NCBI GenBank assembly: GCA_034509925.1
Contig: CM067537.1
Coordinates: 1,109,501-1,173,500 of the forward strand
Length of the DNA: 64,000 bases
Direction: 5' to 3'
Source of the DNA: Hirudinaria manillensis
Lineage: Eukaryota > Annelida > Clitellata > Hirudinida > Hirudinidae
Positions 1 to 13,100 of this stretch are shown here, one piece after another. Made by a program: the position numbers and the translations under genes. A model generated the notes under the pieces. It made no database searches. It was not told the origin of the DNA and saw nothing but the letters and a program-made list of their open reading frames with translations. How positions within the stretch are numbered: position 1 is the first letter of the stretch; each line of letters opens with the position of its first letter.

Positions 1-971
1 TCTTAAAAAAAAAAAAAAAAAAAAAAATGGAAGGTCTTAGTCCAACAAATGAAATTGTTTTGCCAACTGTTGCTTTCGTGTTTATGACGTGTTCATTTAT
101 AAATCATCTAGTAGCTCGCAAGAAGGTATGGGATGGAATCTGATTTTATTAATAAACTAATTCTGGACCTTCATCCCAAAAGATACTTAATCTTATTATT
201 AAACTATATTGCTTGGCTGAGCATATGTCAAGATATATATTAGAGTTGTGCTATAGGTAAATTGCATAATCAGTGATTTGTTCATTGGTTCACAGTTTTG
301 GACAGAACCCTATGCTTCAATCACCATTTCCAACCCAGTCTGGTTCCACATTGCCCTGAAGGCATTTAATTTCAAGGAAAGCCACCCCCAACTTCTTAGT
401 TCGTGAACAGCCTTTTGGTCCCCGTCTAAGCTTGGTGATCCCAACTTCCTCTGGTAGAATTTTGCCTGGTTAACTGGCTCTATAAGAGGGACATTCTTGC
501 AATATTCGTTTTTGTTCTCCTTGTTAGTCTTATCTCAATTACCTTGAGATCTAATTCATTAACATCTCCCCTCTTACACAGTTCCTTCACCATATGTTTG
601 CAATATGGAAGCATCGAATTGGCTTCCTCCACAGGAAACTAATTCAATACGATTTTCCACTGAAACCAGAGAGGTAACCGGCTACTGTGGTTTCCCTGCT
701 ATATTTGGAATTCTCTTTTTCAATTAACTGCCAGATGAACCCATTCGTCTATATCTATTCTGATTTCACTTTAACCTCTGGCTATAATGAGAGGCTCTCA
801 TTTGCCTTCTTAGGGCGTTATTGCTGGGAATGGAGAAATTCTTAAAGCTAACAAATCTATTTAAGATTTAGCTTAATAACAGAGTTAACAATATGATTCT
901 TAATATTGAAAATTCATTGTTAAAACAAATGAAATGCAAAATAGGTTATATAATCTCGACATTATAATTAC
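1..971. other. No gene recognised; flank of copy 1
   Basis: An A-tract lies at 6-27. The stretch 300-690 is less A+T-rich than its surroundings. Read on the minus strand, it gives two short open runs in different frames separated by stops, which looks like a decayed coding or repeat remnant of unknown origin. I searched for the third exon of copy 1 (a lectin-like second half ending in an EVHSLG-like motif) and did not find it. Confidence 0.4.
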
Positions 972-2226
972 CTTTGCCGATATAAACAACCACGTAATGA
1001 ATGTCGTAGACGTGAACCAAATTTATCGAGAGTGTGCGGCAGGCCACTTCCAATGTATCATACCTATTTGGATCTTTATCTCCGTCGGTTATTTTTGGCA
1101 GTACTTTGCCGCATCCACTGGCAACTTTGTTCAGAGCAATGTTTACCGCAATAACAGCTTTAAATAAACATATATGATATATGTTGGGTAAAATCACTAG
1201 CATAGTGATTTGAAATCAAATCATATGCAGCTACAATGATTTCAAATCAGAATCGTGATTTTTTATTTTGAAAATAAAAAAAGCATTGGAAAGGCGGGAA
1301 TATATAATACACATTTCACTGACTTTATGCTTTAATTAAATAATAACGTTCAACTACATAAAACAATATTTATTTATTTTCATAAGCAATATTTTTTTGA
1401 AAATCTTGTCCTTTAACCTATTTCTCTTTGGGGTTTCTATCAGTCCTGCAGAGCTATAAAGTTTCTGTAGAGGAGATGATGACGGTAAGGTTGTATTGCA
1501 TTTTATGAAGGTTCTTTTTACAATGTCATTAGCATTTAGCTAATGACTGGTCATTATCCAAGAAATATGCATTCACTTTGTACTTCACTGTGCTGTCTTG
1601 TGGAGATTTTTGTTGGCTTATATTACAATATCCATACCCTAACCCTAATCACTGTCTCTAGGTTCATTTCCTCATCCAAAACTTCTTCGACATTAGCAAA
1701 AGCTATATCCTCTTCCTCCTCCTCCTTTTTGAAAATCATGGTTTGTTTGATTTTAAAATCAATTAAAGATCACACCCAGAAAAACGATTTAAAATCAAAA
1801 TAAAAAATCACGATTTTGATTTTAAATCGTTTGATTTCAAACACTCCCCATCAATGCATATATCTTACATCACTATTATGATTACAACGGAAGTCTTCAT
1901 AAGTTGCAACAATTGAAAGTTGCTGATACTGCCAAATGTGCATATATGAATTATATACTAATTCTGTTTTTATGAACTATGGGAAACAAATTCAGTGCCT
2001 GTTTCTTGTGGGTGAGAAAAGGCAGCAGCTTGAGGTCCATCATTGTTGAAAAGCAATGCAGTAAATGTAGTTAATTGATTGCATAATTTAAGCATGCGTA
2101 GTAAATTTATAATAACATAATAATGAGGTATTAAAGTTTATACGAATGCCAACTTGTTTTCGTTTCTTGCCAACAAATTAAGACTGCCATTAGCGTGATA
2201 AAATTCAGAAGCAGGCATGTCTTCAT
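972..2226 (-). CDS. Receptor copy 1, 5' part only (signal peptide and first lectin exon)
   Basis: Two minus-strand exons match the start of the family. Exon 1, 2154-2226, encodes a 24-residue signal peptide (MKTCLLLNFITLMAVLIC...) and ends in phase 1 at a GT donor. Exon 2, 972-1157, starts after an AG and encodes the first half of the FTP/F5-8C-like domain with the family signatures VNIALNK, ITDGDKDPN and IHYVVVY, again ending in phase 1. The intervening intron is long because it holds a foldback repeat. No later exon is seen before the window edge, although the next one normally lies 200-500 bases away. The gene is either truncated or has an unusually long second intron. No in-frame stop or frameshift is present in the two exons. 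Confidence 0.6.
1204..1848. repeat. Candidate MITE / foldback element in intron 1 of copy 1
   Basis: The two ends are imperfect inverted copies. The left end reads GTGATTTGAAATCAAATC from about 1205. The reverse complement of the right end, near 1848, reads GTGTTTGAAATCAAACG. A second pair of arms, ATCGTGATTTTTTATTTTG at about 1252 and its complement near 1785-1825, extends the inverted repeat. The middle (about 1280-1730) carries no convincing coding sequence. I could not identify a clean target-site duplication, so the superfamily is unknown. Confidence 0.45.
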
Positions 2227-3466
2227 CTTCAATAAATTCTTTGCCTTTAACGCATTTTAATAGAATTTTTGTGTTGTAAAACAAATATTAAAGTTATTAC
2301 AAAGAGGACATTTACAATGTTTATAAACGTTGTTTATGTTTACTAAATAGTTGCAATATTCAAAACAACGAAAGTCTGATAAAAAGTGAAACCCTAGCCT
2401 AAAAATAAAATGCAAAATAAAAATAATAGATCTAATGTGTAAAACTGCAAAAAAAACCCCAATAAATTACATAAATAAATCTATTTGGTCTACGTTCGAT
2501 ACTTCGAAACAAAATTCTCACCTTGCGCTATTACTAGTTTTAAATATTCAGTCCCGCCAATCGACAAGAAATGTTTTATATATTAATTAAGGTTAGGGTT
2601 AGTTGTTTAAATTAATTTTTCTTTATAGTTACAAAGAAATTATAAATAATGCATAATTTTTCAAAACATCCCAAAAAACATCGCTACTAGGACATTCTGG
2701 TAAGATTTTACTTTTATCCGCTTATAAAGATGATAGCTAAACGTAAATAATATTTGATGAATTTAAATGTTTGATTTTTTACTGCATTTGACTTTTTATT
2801 GGTCGCTGGGGGACACTGGACAAGGTCTCAACATCAATGGGCGGAGCTGAATATTCAAAGTAATAATAATAATAATATGGAAGGGGTGAAGCTAAAATTG
2901 TTTTGAAGTATTGAGCATAAATATAGGAAATTTTCAGTACTCCCAAGCTTTTATTTTCAGTCTCACAAATTTTCTGAATTTTCGGTATACATTTAAAAGA
3001 AATTATTGCGTTTATTTCGACTTAAAAGCATGTTTTTAACTAAATATTAAAAACAAAAAGTTGTATCAAATTTAAGTTATGCTGACATTAAAATTAAAAT
3101 GCACTGTAATATATGATCCGACAAGATTAAACAAGTTTGAATTACTATTTATTCTCATCAGGTAAATGTTGATTTACATTTTTTGATGGACATACAGAAA
3201 ACATTCTCAAAAAAATGATAAACTTGATTAGTACATTTTTTAATTTTTTTTGTTGTTAAAATATGTTATTAATGCACCAATGTAATCGAGGTCAATTCAA
3301 GACAGGCTTTGAATGTTTTCTGATTAAAAATAAGATTAAGATTATTTTAAACTTCTGATTATCTTCAACAGTCAACTTTGTCTTCCGTTGATCTGATAGT
3401 CTTTAAATGTTAACTATCAAATCTAATTGTTGAGGCAGTCGTTTGACCCCAAAAATTCTGAAGGCT
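2227..3466. other. Intergenic, copy 2 to copy 1
   Basis: This 1.2-kb A+T-rich spacer should contain the promoter of copy 1 and the 3' end of copy 2. From about 3040 onward it is part of the duplicated unit and matches 9645-10112. No RNA gene or further exon was seen. Confidence 0.5.
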
Positions 3467-6400
3467 TTAATCGTCTGAAGCTGTACTTCCACTAGAAGAG
3501 ATATCGCTGCTTTTTGGCGGGAGATTGTACCTGCAAATATACGTTTAATGTTTCCAAGCATTAGTTATTTGTTAAGTTGCAATAGATGATTAATTCAAGA
3601 AAAAACAAATGTTTTTAGAAATTTAACATTTTTAATGCAAGTTTTATCGCTCCCATAATAACCGCCACGATAATTTGGATAACAAACTAGCGACATAATC
3701 ATTTACATGGAAATATGATTACGAAGGCATAATTAATACTCAAACAGGATGGCGTGAGTTAGCATTGATACGGCGTGTCATGCCATTTCCAGAATTATCT
3801 TCAGAATATGAAAGCAAAGGACGGGTAGACCTACCCCAATTTTTTCCACTCGCCTATCTACTTATTTACACCATTCATTCACTAGTATTTGAATCACACG
3901 AATAATTTATTTATTAATTTTTATCTTTAATTTTTCTCTTTAATTCTGTTTCTTGTTCATAATTAGTCCTTATCAAAACAAATGTCAATCGGCCAATATA
4001 CTTTTCACTTACCACATTAATCCAATCAAAATCATCAACGAAATAAGTGGTAATAAAATCGATTCTGTTAATAAATGTTTTAATAAATCATCCTGAGGAT
4101 TTCCTAGGTCAACTGCGAGAGTTTCATTGTCTGAAATAATATTATTCCATTTACGAACACTAATTACTATCATTATAAAAAGCATTACTCTCCCAATATA
4201 TTTATCCATCTATATCAATATATTCAGTTAACCTCTAATTGTTTAATCCGTTTGATAATCTAATTTGCTTATTCGCCGTCACCATTTGTTTGCTTCGGTT
4301 TGAAATTAACATTTGTACGCATTAGTTTTGGATAGGGCAATACTTGTATTAACATACTTCGACAAAGATCTTCTGTCACCCTTGTGTATCCAATCTTGCA
4401 TTCGCAAAAGTACGAACCGTTGGTGTTCATGCAAATAGTAACATGAGTGTCACACGGTTCGAAAATGCATTCATCGATATCTAAAATTACAAAAGAATTT
4501 TTGTTAAACATTGTTTGCTTAGCCCTGGATTCAAAACACAATATGTCATCTTACCCGTGCATTGACCATATGAATCATTTTTTGAATATCCGGTCTTGCA
4601 TTGGCACGTTTCCTGACCCTTGTGCAAAACGCATTCTGTATTCATTATGTTTATGCACAAATCCCCGTCCTTACAGGCAATAGAAATGCTTTCTGATGTC
4701 ACTGTTTTAGCTAGGTTAGTGAAAGAATCCTGTGGATCCTCCGCAGATGTTGGACTGAACGAGTGAATCACTTCGACAAAGAAAAAAGGTATAATGACAT
4801 TATATTTTCGTTTTTTCTATAACTTCTACTTCCATTATAGTAATAATTTTACTTCAAATTCGGTGCACAGGAATTAACAGGATTTAAGAATAATAATATT
4901 CTACATTATGTATTTATTGTCGCACTATGTATAAGAAATGGACGTCATAGAACTATGTCTCTTGTATGTAAAGAACTCAGATCCTGTCGAAGACTTACTA
5001 AGTGACATTACGAGTCTAGAAGAAAGTCTTGCACGTATGTGGACGTTTACAGATTTCTATCAGTTAATTATTGAGGGAGGAGGGTTCCAACCCATGTCAA
5101 CACTACGGACATTGAAAAAGCAGAGCGCAATCAAAATCGAAATAAAGCATAAGATCCCGAATATTCATTAAACAAACGGACTGATACAGAATAGTAGATC
5201 ACAGCCTGTTTCCACAACTAAACTAAATCACAACGTCGTAAAATGATGGCAACATCACAAATTGAACAAAAGTTCTAAAAGATACAAAAAAATCTCAAAA
5301 AGAGTACATCCAGAGTGCATATTCCAGCACTAGTTAAAAAAGAAGAAATCTTTATAACTAGACCCTGCATGGGTAAATGTTTCATAAATCTTAGAGAAAC
5401 AGCAGATTCCAAGACTTAGACAATTAGGCATTGTTTATTTTCCAAGCCATCTGAACACTTTCAATAAACCTGACCTTCCTTAATTAGTTTGAGGAAACCT
5501 CAACCTACTGGGTTATATATGATATATATATATGTATATTGGCAAGTCGTAATGTTGATAACCCAGTAGGTTGCGTGGAAACATCATTGAATTTTTGAAA
5601 TAAATATAAAACTTTTATAACCTAAAATATAAAATCTTTTTTAACAAAACGAATACATCATACAAGTATATCTGTCTGTTACAAACACAGCCGAATATCC
5701 TAAGTTCAATCTAACCTGGTTTTTTGGGGGTGTATTTTTTCGCAGTTGTAATTCTTCTCGACCCTACTTTGGATAGACGATACAACGTGGTAAATATCAT
5801 TGATTTTATGGTAGAATAAATGCTGGGTACTATAATTTCTGTGAAAACTAAAAGTGAACTTTCGGAACCTGTTTTGGATATGTAATCCATCCCAGAAATC
5901 CATTCTTTGGCTAATGAATTAGTTGAAAAGGATATAATTGATTATTTGTTAAATTAAATATGGTTAAATGCAAACACAATGTTTTTTAAATTAAATACAA
6001 TCACTCTATAACAGCTAAATTAAATTTAAGATAATATCTTTAAATTCTATACTTTTGAATATGATCTTTAGGAATTTGTAATACCCAATTATGTTTTTTT
6101 TTAAATAATGCATTTAGCCTATCTTTTGATATTATATTTCGGTTAGGATGTGAAAGGACTTCTTAGTGGCTCTAAAGTTTGTGCAGTGTCCCCATCTGAG
6201 GGCGCATAAGGTATCTAACACGATGCATAATGCTGCCACCGCTGTCCTTAGAAGCATCTGCCACTCCTTTGTAAATGGTCAATTGGACAGAGGAAAATAT
6301 CGTTTCTTTTTTTTTAAATCAAAATTATCACAAGAATCTTCGATTATATCAAAAAGAAAGGTGGGGAAGGGAGATACGACATCATTTTAAAATTCGAATA

Positions 6401-9350
6401 TTCGAACTTATTTTGGAGTAGTTGGTCACCAAAGATGAGTTTTCTTGCAATCCTCCAGTAAAAGCAGTAAAAAGACTTAAATTAGTGTTATATTAATAGC
6501 ATTTAAATTCTAAACTAATCAATGATTTATCTATGATTTATGTTACTACTAACCATGGTCTCAGGCAAATGGTCAAATTAAATATTACCTTTAAGAAACT
6601 AGTTATTTAATTGAATTAAATCGTTATATAAAATTTCTCTGGGGCCGACTGCATGACAAAAACAAATGCGTGATAAATACAATATAATCCCATTCCAAAA
6701 TTATACGAAATTATATAAATTAAATCTATTATAAAGAAATAGTGTATTACTAGTAAAATTTGTATTGAAACGTATTCGTTATATTTCTCAATGAATTGAA
6801 AACCACCTCGACCAAGACAATAATCACCCGTGAACCCTGGTTTGCAACCACTCAAACAAACGCCGTATTTATCGTAATCGTCGCATCTGAACAATCTCGA
6901 ACAAGGAATAGATGGTGATGGTTTTAGGCAAGCTGTTGACAAAACGATGCATTCCTGATCCTTTTATTCTCCACCCATTTGTCATTTTTTCTTGGTTAAT
7001 GAAGCAAACTTTGTCTCACTCTCGTATATAGAAGCGAAAATATATCCTCCGCAAGATTCGCCGGCATTTCCCGTGCACTTTACATTGCATCGATCATGAT
7101 GACTGACATTCTTGGCAGGAATACCCTCTTGGCAAAAACACTTGTCTCCCTCCTCGAAAAGTTAAATTCAAACTAATATTCGTCACAGAACGTCGAAAGG
7201 AATTGCGCGCTAATATTTAGTTTCACCTGGAGTACGGCGTACAGACTGGTGTCGCAATGTTTAAGACATATGTCAATGGTCATTTCACCGGTCAAAGCGT
7301 CTGGAGGAATGCTTCCAGCTTCGAAGCAGCCATAATACTTTGGCAATGTAATGTGCGCTGATGTGGATAGTTGGAAATGTACTCAAATCGTGAAACGGAA
7401 TACAATTTTTTTTCAACCATATTCTTATTGAATGTCACTGGATTGTTTATATAGAATTCTTCTATACATTTTGACACTTAAATGCACTATTATAAATGTT
7501 TTGTAGTTTATACAAGCTAATATATATCGCTTAATTAAAAATAGTTGCTTATATTATAACATATGCTCTTTTACCAATTATTACGCATTAAATCCTGTTT
7601 TTTTTTTTCAGAAATAATGAACATGATTAATAACGACTAATGAAACAAAAACTAAAAACACAAATATATCAACCCAGGTACACAGAATGTAAGCCGTCAC
7701 CTCCGCAACTGCTTATACCGTCATCGCACTTCATGTTACAAGTCTCGGGAGGTAGTGCTCCACTTTCAACGAACTCGTTATGACAAATACAAAGAGAATT
7801 TTGCTGAGCCCACCGGAAGATTTGAGTATGACATTGTAGAGCAAGGGTATACAGATATAAAGTATTATCGTTTTAAAATATTATAAATTATATAAGAATT
7901 ATTGTTTTACCTTGATGGAGTAAAATACTGTGTGAATGGATGCACACTTTTTATGGCAGTTGTAGTGAACTGGTTCAGTGACTTGGGAGATAATTCCTTT
8001 TTCCTCATCTAAGTCTCTGAAACATCCACGGAATATTTTCAGTCTCTGGCCTGTTTGTTGCATGACTTGAGAAAACAAAAACAGATTAAATAAATCGATT
8101 AAACTCGTAATTATTTTAAACAATAATAATAGTATGCTAGAATTAGTAATAATTAACATACACTAGAGGATAGTAATAGTAATATAATCGAAGAAAAGTT
8201 ACTAAGTTGAATACTCTGGACCTTGACAGGGTTCCCCAATTCAGTTCCTCACCACAAAGGAATTTGGAGAGATTTGTTTATACAATAATTTTAACATAAT
8301 AATAAATAATTAACTCACTAAGACTATGGACTTCTATCTCGGAAATTGAAAGGCCATGATTTTTCCTCGACAGAACTTTTATACCACAGTGTATGCCTTG
8401 GTAATACTTGCAGTTTACCCTCAACTGTTCGTCGTCCGGCGAAATGGAGTCAGGAAATTCGCCGCATGGTATCCAGCGCATTCCATCCCCTACGTCAACT
8501 TGGAAGAAGTCCAATTGTCCGTATTTATTGTCTAAATGCAATAGATCCACTTCATATGAATAAATATGTTGGTTGTTAAATACATTAAATATGATTCTAT
8601 ACAGATAACTATATATTTATATATCTTATTCGATATATTTAATAGAATCAATATATTTATTTTTTTAAAGTTTTTTTTTTTAAATTTAAATTTAAAACTT
8701 TAATTCTACTATTTTCTTATTATATTTATCGAGAATAATTGTATTTAACAATATTTCTTCAATATTATTTCGGATAAATATTGCATTTGTATCAATTCTT
8801 CTTATTTCCGCATACAAAAAAATAAACAAGACAAGAGTAATAATGTTGGCAGTGATAATTCTACGCTAAAGTATTCTATTTCCAAAAGTAACCTCACCTT
8901 CTCCCGCGTAAACAATGACATAATGTACGGCATAGTATCCCATCAGCAACACTTCGACAAATGATTTCATCCCATTACAATCTTTTTCAACTTGAACGGA
9001 CAATTTAGGATTATGAATCCCGTCAAGAATTGCACTTTCTAGAGGTCTGCTTTTACAATCTTTGGCGTTTTTATTTAAGGCTATGTTGAGTGCGAGCAAA
9101 TCTGCACGGAAGTTATTGGTATATTTAGTGTTATCGGTGTTTTATGTACAGCCTGACAAATTTATAATTAAGTTTAAGAAAATTCAACATCTAAATGTCA
9201 GTATTTGAATGATTGAAAAACTATGATACTAAAATCGCTAAAGACACCGCCACTCAGGAATGCCAACAGCAATAAATCTAGATAATTCTAACTTGTTAGC
9301 AATTGCTGGTGACAAAGTGTTATTAGCAACAACTCGATAAATTTTGTCAT
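3467..9350 (-). CDS. Receptor copy 2: lectin-like / WSC / EGF single-pass membrane protein
   Basis: About 556 aa from 12 exons: 9293-9350, 8898-9101, 8319-8531, 7911-8065, 7674-7803, 7227-7357, 7020-7152, 6807-6932, 4555-4770, 4358-4480, 4013-4130, 3467-3530. Signal peptide 1-19, FTP/F5-8C-like domain 20-158 (NIALNK, VHYVIVY, SEIEVHSL), WSC 1 159-253, WSC 2 254-341, laminin-like EGF 342-383, EGF 384-455, calcium-binding EGF starting DIDEC 456-496, membrane helix in 497-535, Ser/Asp-rich tail. The start is the second of two overlapping ATGs: it alone gives a hydrophobic leader in phase with exon 2. The intron between the first and second EGF (4771-6806) carries a truncated LTR. The gene is the near twin of copy 3, differing mainly in exons 3 and 7. 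Probable surface receptor; ligand unknown. Confidence 0.85.
5391..5516 (+). mobile_element. Truncated LTR of the 28-kb-element family
   Basis: The sequence from TTAGAGAAACAGCAGATT to TAATTAGTTTGAGGA matches the 3' half of the solo LTR at 20952-21245. The 5' half is missing. It starts exactly where unit 1 stops matching unit 2, so it arrived with, or caused, the replacement of this segment. Confidence 0.75.
5502..5572. repeat. 15-bp perfect inverted repeat
   Basis: AACCTACTGGGTTAT at 5502-5516 is repeated in inverse at 5558-5572, separated by 41 bases of mostly AT repeat. The left arm begins where the LTR end should be, so the hairpin may be a product of the insertion or of its repair. Confidence 0.7.
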
Positions 9351-10112
9351 TTTTCATATGGTTTAACAAACTATATTTATTTTGCGGGCTCAAAGTTTAA
9401 CTCAAAAATGGAAAGTTTCTAAACGATGTTGTTTACGCTGAATGTTGTTTGAGGGCCTTATTACGTCATTACGGAGCATTGTCATCGCAATCAAAACCAG
9501 TGGTAAAAGGAATTATTTTCTGATTATAAAATTTAAACTGATTACACAAATTTCAAGATTAAAAAAAAACAATTTAAGATACAAATTAATATTTTGAATA
9601 GTAATATAAATAATATAATTTGCCGACCTTGATACTTTTAACAAAATGTTAAAAACAAAGGTGTCCCAAATTTAAGTTATGCTGACATAAAATTAAAATG
9701 CACAATAATATATGATCCCACAAGATTAAACAATTTTGAATTACTATTTATTCTCATCAGGTAAATGTTGATTTACATTTTTTGATGGACATACAGAAAA
9801 CATTCTGAAACCAATGATAAACTTGATTAGTACATTTTTTAATTTTTGTTGTTGTTAAAATATTTTATTAAAATATGTTATTATATATGTTATTAAAATA
9901 TGTTATTAAATATGTTATGTGAATGCACCAATGTAATCGAGGTCAATTCAGGCTTTGAATGTTTTCTGATTAAAAATAAGATTAAGATTATTTTAAACTT
10001 CTGATTATCTTCAACAGTCAACTTTGTCTTCCGTTGATCTGATAGGCTTTAAATGTTAACTATCAAATCTAATTGTTGAGGCAGTCGGTTGACCCCAAAA
10101 ATTCTGAAGGCT
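9351..10112. other. Intergenic, copy 3 to copy 2, with duplication junction
   Basis: The first part is upstream sequence shared with 15503-15690. From about 9505 to 9640 the sequence instead follows the intron and exon edge of copy 4 at about 17220-17412, ending at GCCGACCTTGA. From about 9645 it follows 3040 onward, the 3' flank of copy 2. It therefore holds the breakpoint of the tandem duplication. Confidence 0.65.
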
Positions 10113-13100
10113 TTAATCGTCTGAAGCTGTACTTCCACTAGAAGAGATATCGCTGCTTTTTGGCGGGAGATTGTAACTGCAAATATAATATTTTATATAA
10201 TTTGGATAGAAAACTAGCGACATAATCTTTTACATGGAAATATGATTACGAAGGCATAATTAATACTCAAACAGGATGGCGTGAGTTAGCATTGATACGG
10301 CGTGCTATGCCATTTCCAGAATTATCTTCAGAATATGAAAACAAAGGACGTGTAGACCAACCCCAAATTTTTCCACTCGCCTATCTACTTATTTACACCA
10401 TTCATTCACTAGCAGTTTTTGAATCACATGAATAATTTATTTATAATTTTTATAGGTTTCTCTTTAATTCTGTTTCTTGTTCATAATTAGTCCTTATGAG
10501 AACAAATGTCAAGCGGCCAATATACTTCTCACTTACCACATTAATCCAATCAAAATCATTAACGAAGTCAGTGGGAATAAAATCCATGTTGTTAAAATAT
10601 GTTTTAGTAAATCATCTCTATGATTTCCTAGGTCAACTGCGAGAGTTTCATTGTCTGAAATAATATTATTCCATTTACGAACACTAATTACTATCTGTCA
10701 TTATAAATAGCATTAATCTCCCAATATATTTATCCATCTATATCAATATATTCAGTTAACCTCTAATTGTTTAATCCGTTTGATAATCTAATTTGCTTAT
10801 TCGCCGTCACCATTTGTTTGCTTCGGTTTGAAATTAACATTTGTACGCATTAGTTTTGGATAGGGCAATACTTGTATTAACATACTTCGACAAAGTTCTT
10901 CTGTGACCCTTGTGTATCCAATCTTGCACTCGCAAAAGTACGAACCGTTGGTGTTCATGCAAATAGTAACATGAGTGTCACACGGTTCGAAAATGCATTC
11001 ATCGATATCTAAAATTACAAAAGAATTTTTGTTAAACATTGTTTGCTTAGTCCTGGATTCAAAACACAAATGTCATCTTACCCGTGCATTGACCATTTAA
11101 TTCATTTTTTGAATATCCGGTCTTGCATTGGCACGTTTCCTGACCGTTGTGCAAAACGCATTCTGCATTCATTATGTTTTTGCACAAATCCCCGTCCTTA
11201 CAGGCAATAGAAATGCTTTCTGATGTCATTGTTTTAACTAAGTTAGTGAAAGAATCCTGTGGATCCTCCGCAGATGTTGGACTGAACGAGTGAATCACTT
11301 CGACAAAGAAAAAAGGTATAATGCCATTATATTTTCATTTATTCTATCACTTCTACTTCCATTATAGTAATAATTTTACTTCAAATTCGGTTTACGTGAA
11401 TTAACAGTATTTAACAATAATAATATTATACATTATGTATTTATTGTCTATATCACTATATATAAGAAATGGACGTCATAGAACAATGTGTCTTGTAAGT
11501 AAAGAACTCAGCTCCTGTAGAAGACTGTACTAAGTGACATGGCGAGTCTAGAATAATGTCTTGCACGTATGTGAATCCTTACAGAATTCTATCAGCTACA
11601 TTTTTGAGGGAGGAGGGTTCCAACCCATGTCAACACTACGGACATTGAAAAAGCAGAGCGCAATCAAAATCGAAATAAAGCATAAGATCCAGAATAATCA
11701 TTAAACAAACGGACTCCTACAGATTACTAGATCACAGCCTGTTTCCAAAAATAAACTAAATCACAACGTCGTAAAAGGATGGGAACATCACAAATTGAAC
11801 AAAAGTTCTAAAAGATACAAAAAAATCTCAAAAAGAGTACATCCAGAGTGCAAATTCCAGCACTAGTTAAAAAAGAAGAAACCTTTATAACTAGACCCTG
11901 AACGGGTAAATGTTTCATAAATCTCATGTAGATATTTTCATGCTTCGAGACAGCACGAAAATAAAACACGTGACCTAACAGCAAAGCAATGGTACAATAC
12001 TTCCTCTCGGAATGCAAGGAGAATTGAGAGAGCAACTGATGGAAGAAGGATAAAAATTATGTTAAACCAACCACTCAACCACCCTCAGGAACATAAAACA
12101 ATAGTGCACTATGGAAAACCGAAGAGTTATACTGTAAAAGTGGTCCAAATATTTCTATTATTATTGATCTAATTAATTATATCTAATCTGAATCTAATAC
12201 ATCTGATTAAGCAACTTATTTAAAATAAAATACGGACCAATGACTACGACAAAATAGAATCATAACCGATCGAATAATCAATTTATTATAAGGATCTTTG
12301 ATATGTTTATGACAAAGATGGACTTAATTGATTTTCTAAGCGATAGTTAGTTACATGTTTTATGTCTCCATAATTAAGTCGGTGTAACGCCTTGAATTCT
12401 CATATTCGAACCTGTTTTCGGGATGTGTTTTCTCGGTAGAGTACTTCCTTGCGGTAACCCTTTTGGTGGTCGATGGATAAAACAACATTTATTTTAAATG
12501 AAACTTATTTGTTAAGAGTATCTTTGTGAGTGTGAATTTTGCCTGCAATTCTTTCGGTTATCGATAGATTGAGGGAAAGGACATAATTAATTTTGTGATA
12601 TAGTAAATATAATAAATACAAGCACTTTTTAATTATTTAAAAAAAAATAAATGCGTTAAAAACATTTTCCATATTTAAAACAAATAGACAAGTATCATAC
12701 CTGGTTTTTGAGTGATGAGATGCGACGTGGTATTAATCCCTTTCAGATATCCTATGATAGCAATACGGTGTGATAAATAATATTGATTTTCTATTATAAC
12801 GATCGATACTATATATATTCATAAACGTAATGCATAAAATATAATCCCATTCCAAAATTATACGAAATTGTACACATCAAATCTATATTAAAGTAATAGC
12901 GTATTACTAGTAAAATTTGTATTGAAACGTATTCGTTATATTTCTCAATGAATTGAGTAACCACCTCGACCAAGACAATAATCACCCGTGAACCCTGGTT
13001 TGCAACCACTCATACAAACGCCGTATTTATCGTAATCGTCGCATCTGAACAATCTCGAACAAGGAATAGATGGTGATGGTTTTAGGCAAGCTGTTGACAA

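Larger units (their letters stand above)
3040..9535. repeat. Tandem segmental duplication, unit 1 (contains copy 2)
   Basis: This unit aligns with 9645-15690 over nearly its whole length, introns included. Similarity is highest from about 6670 to 9520 (matching 12820-15675). It is interrupted by a non-homologous stretch, 5391-6665 here against about 11932-12830 in unit 2. The near identity of intron sequence shows that the duplication is recent. Confidence 0.85.

Noticed and set aside
1636..2605. CCCTAACCCTAA and GGTTAGGGTTAG as telomeric repeats
   Set aside because: Each is an isolated pair of units, too short to indicate a telomere or an interstitial telomeric array.
11932..12830. Unit-2-specific intron segment as a gene
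   Set aside because: One plus-strand frame is open for about 80 codons but has no proper start, no recognised domain and no splice support; not enough to call a gene.
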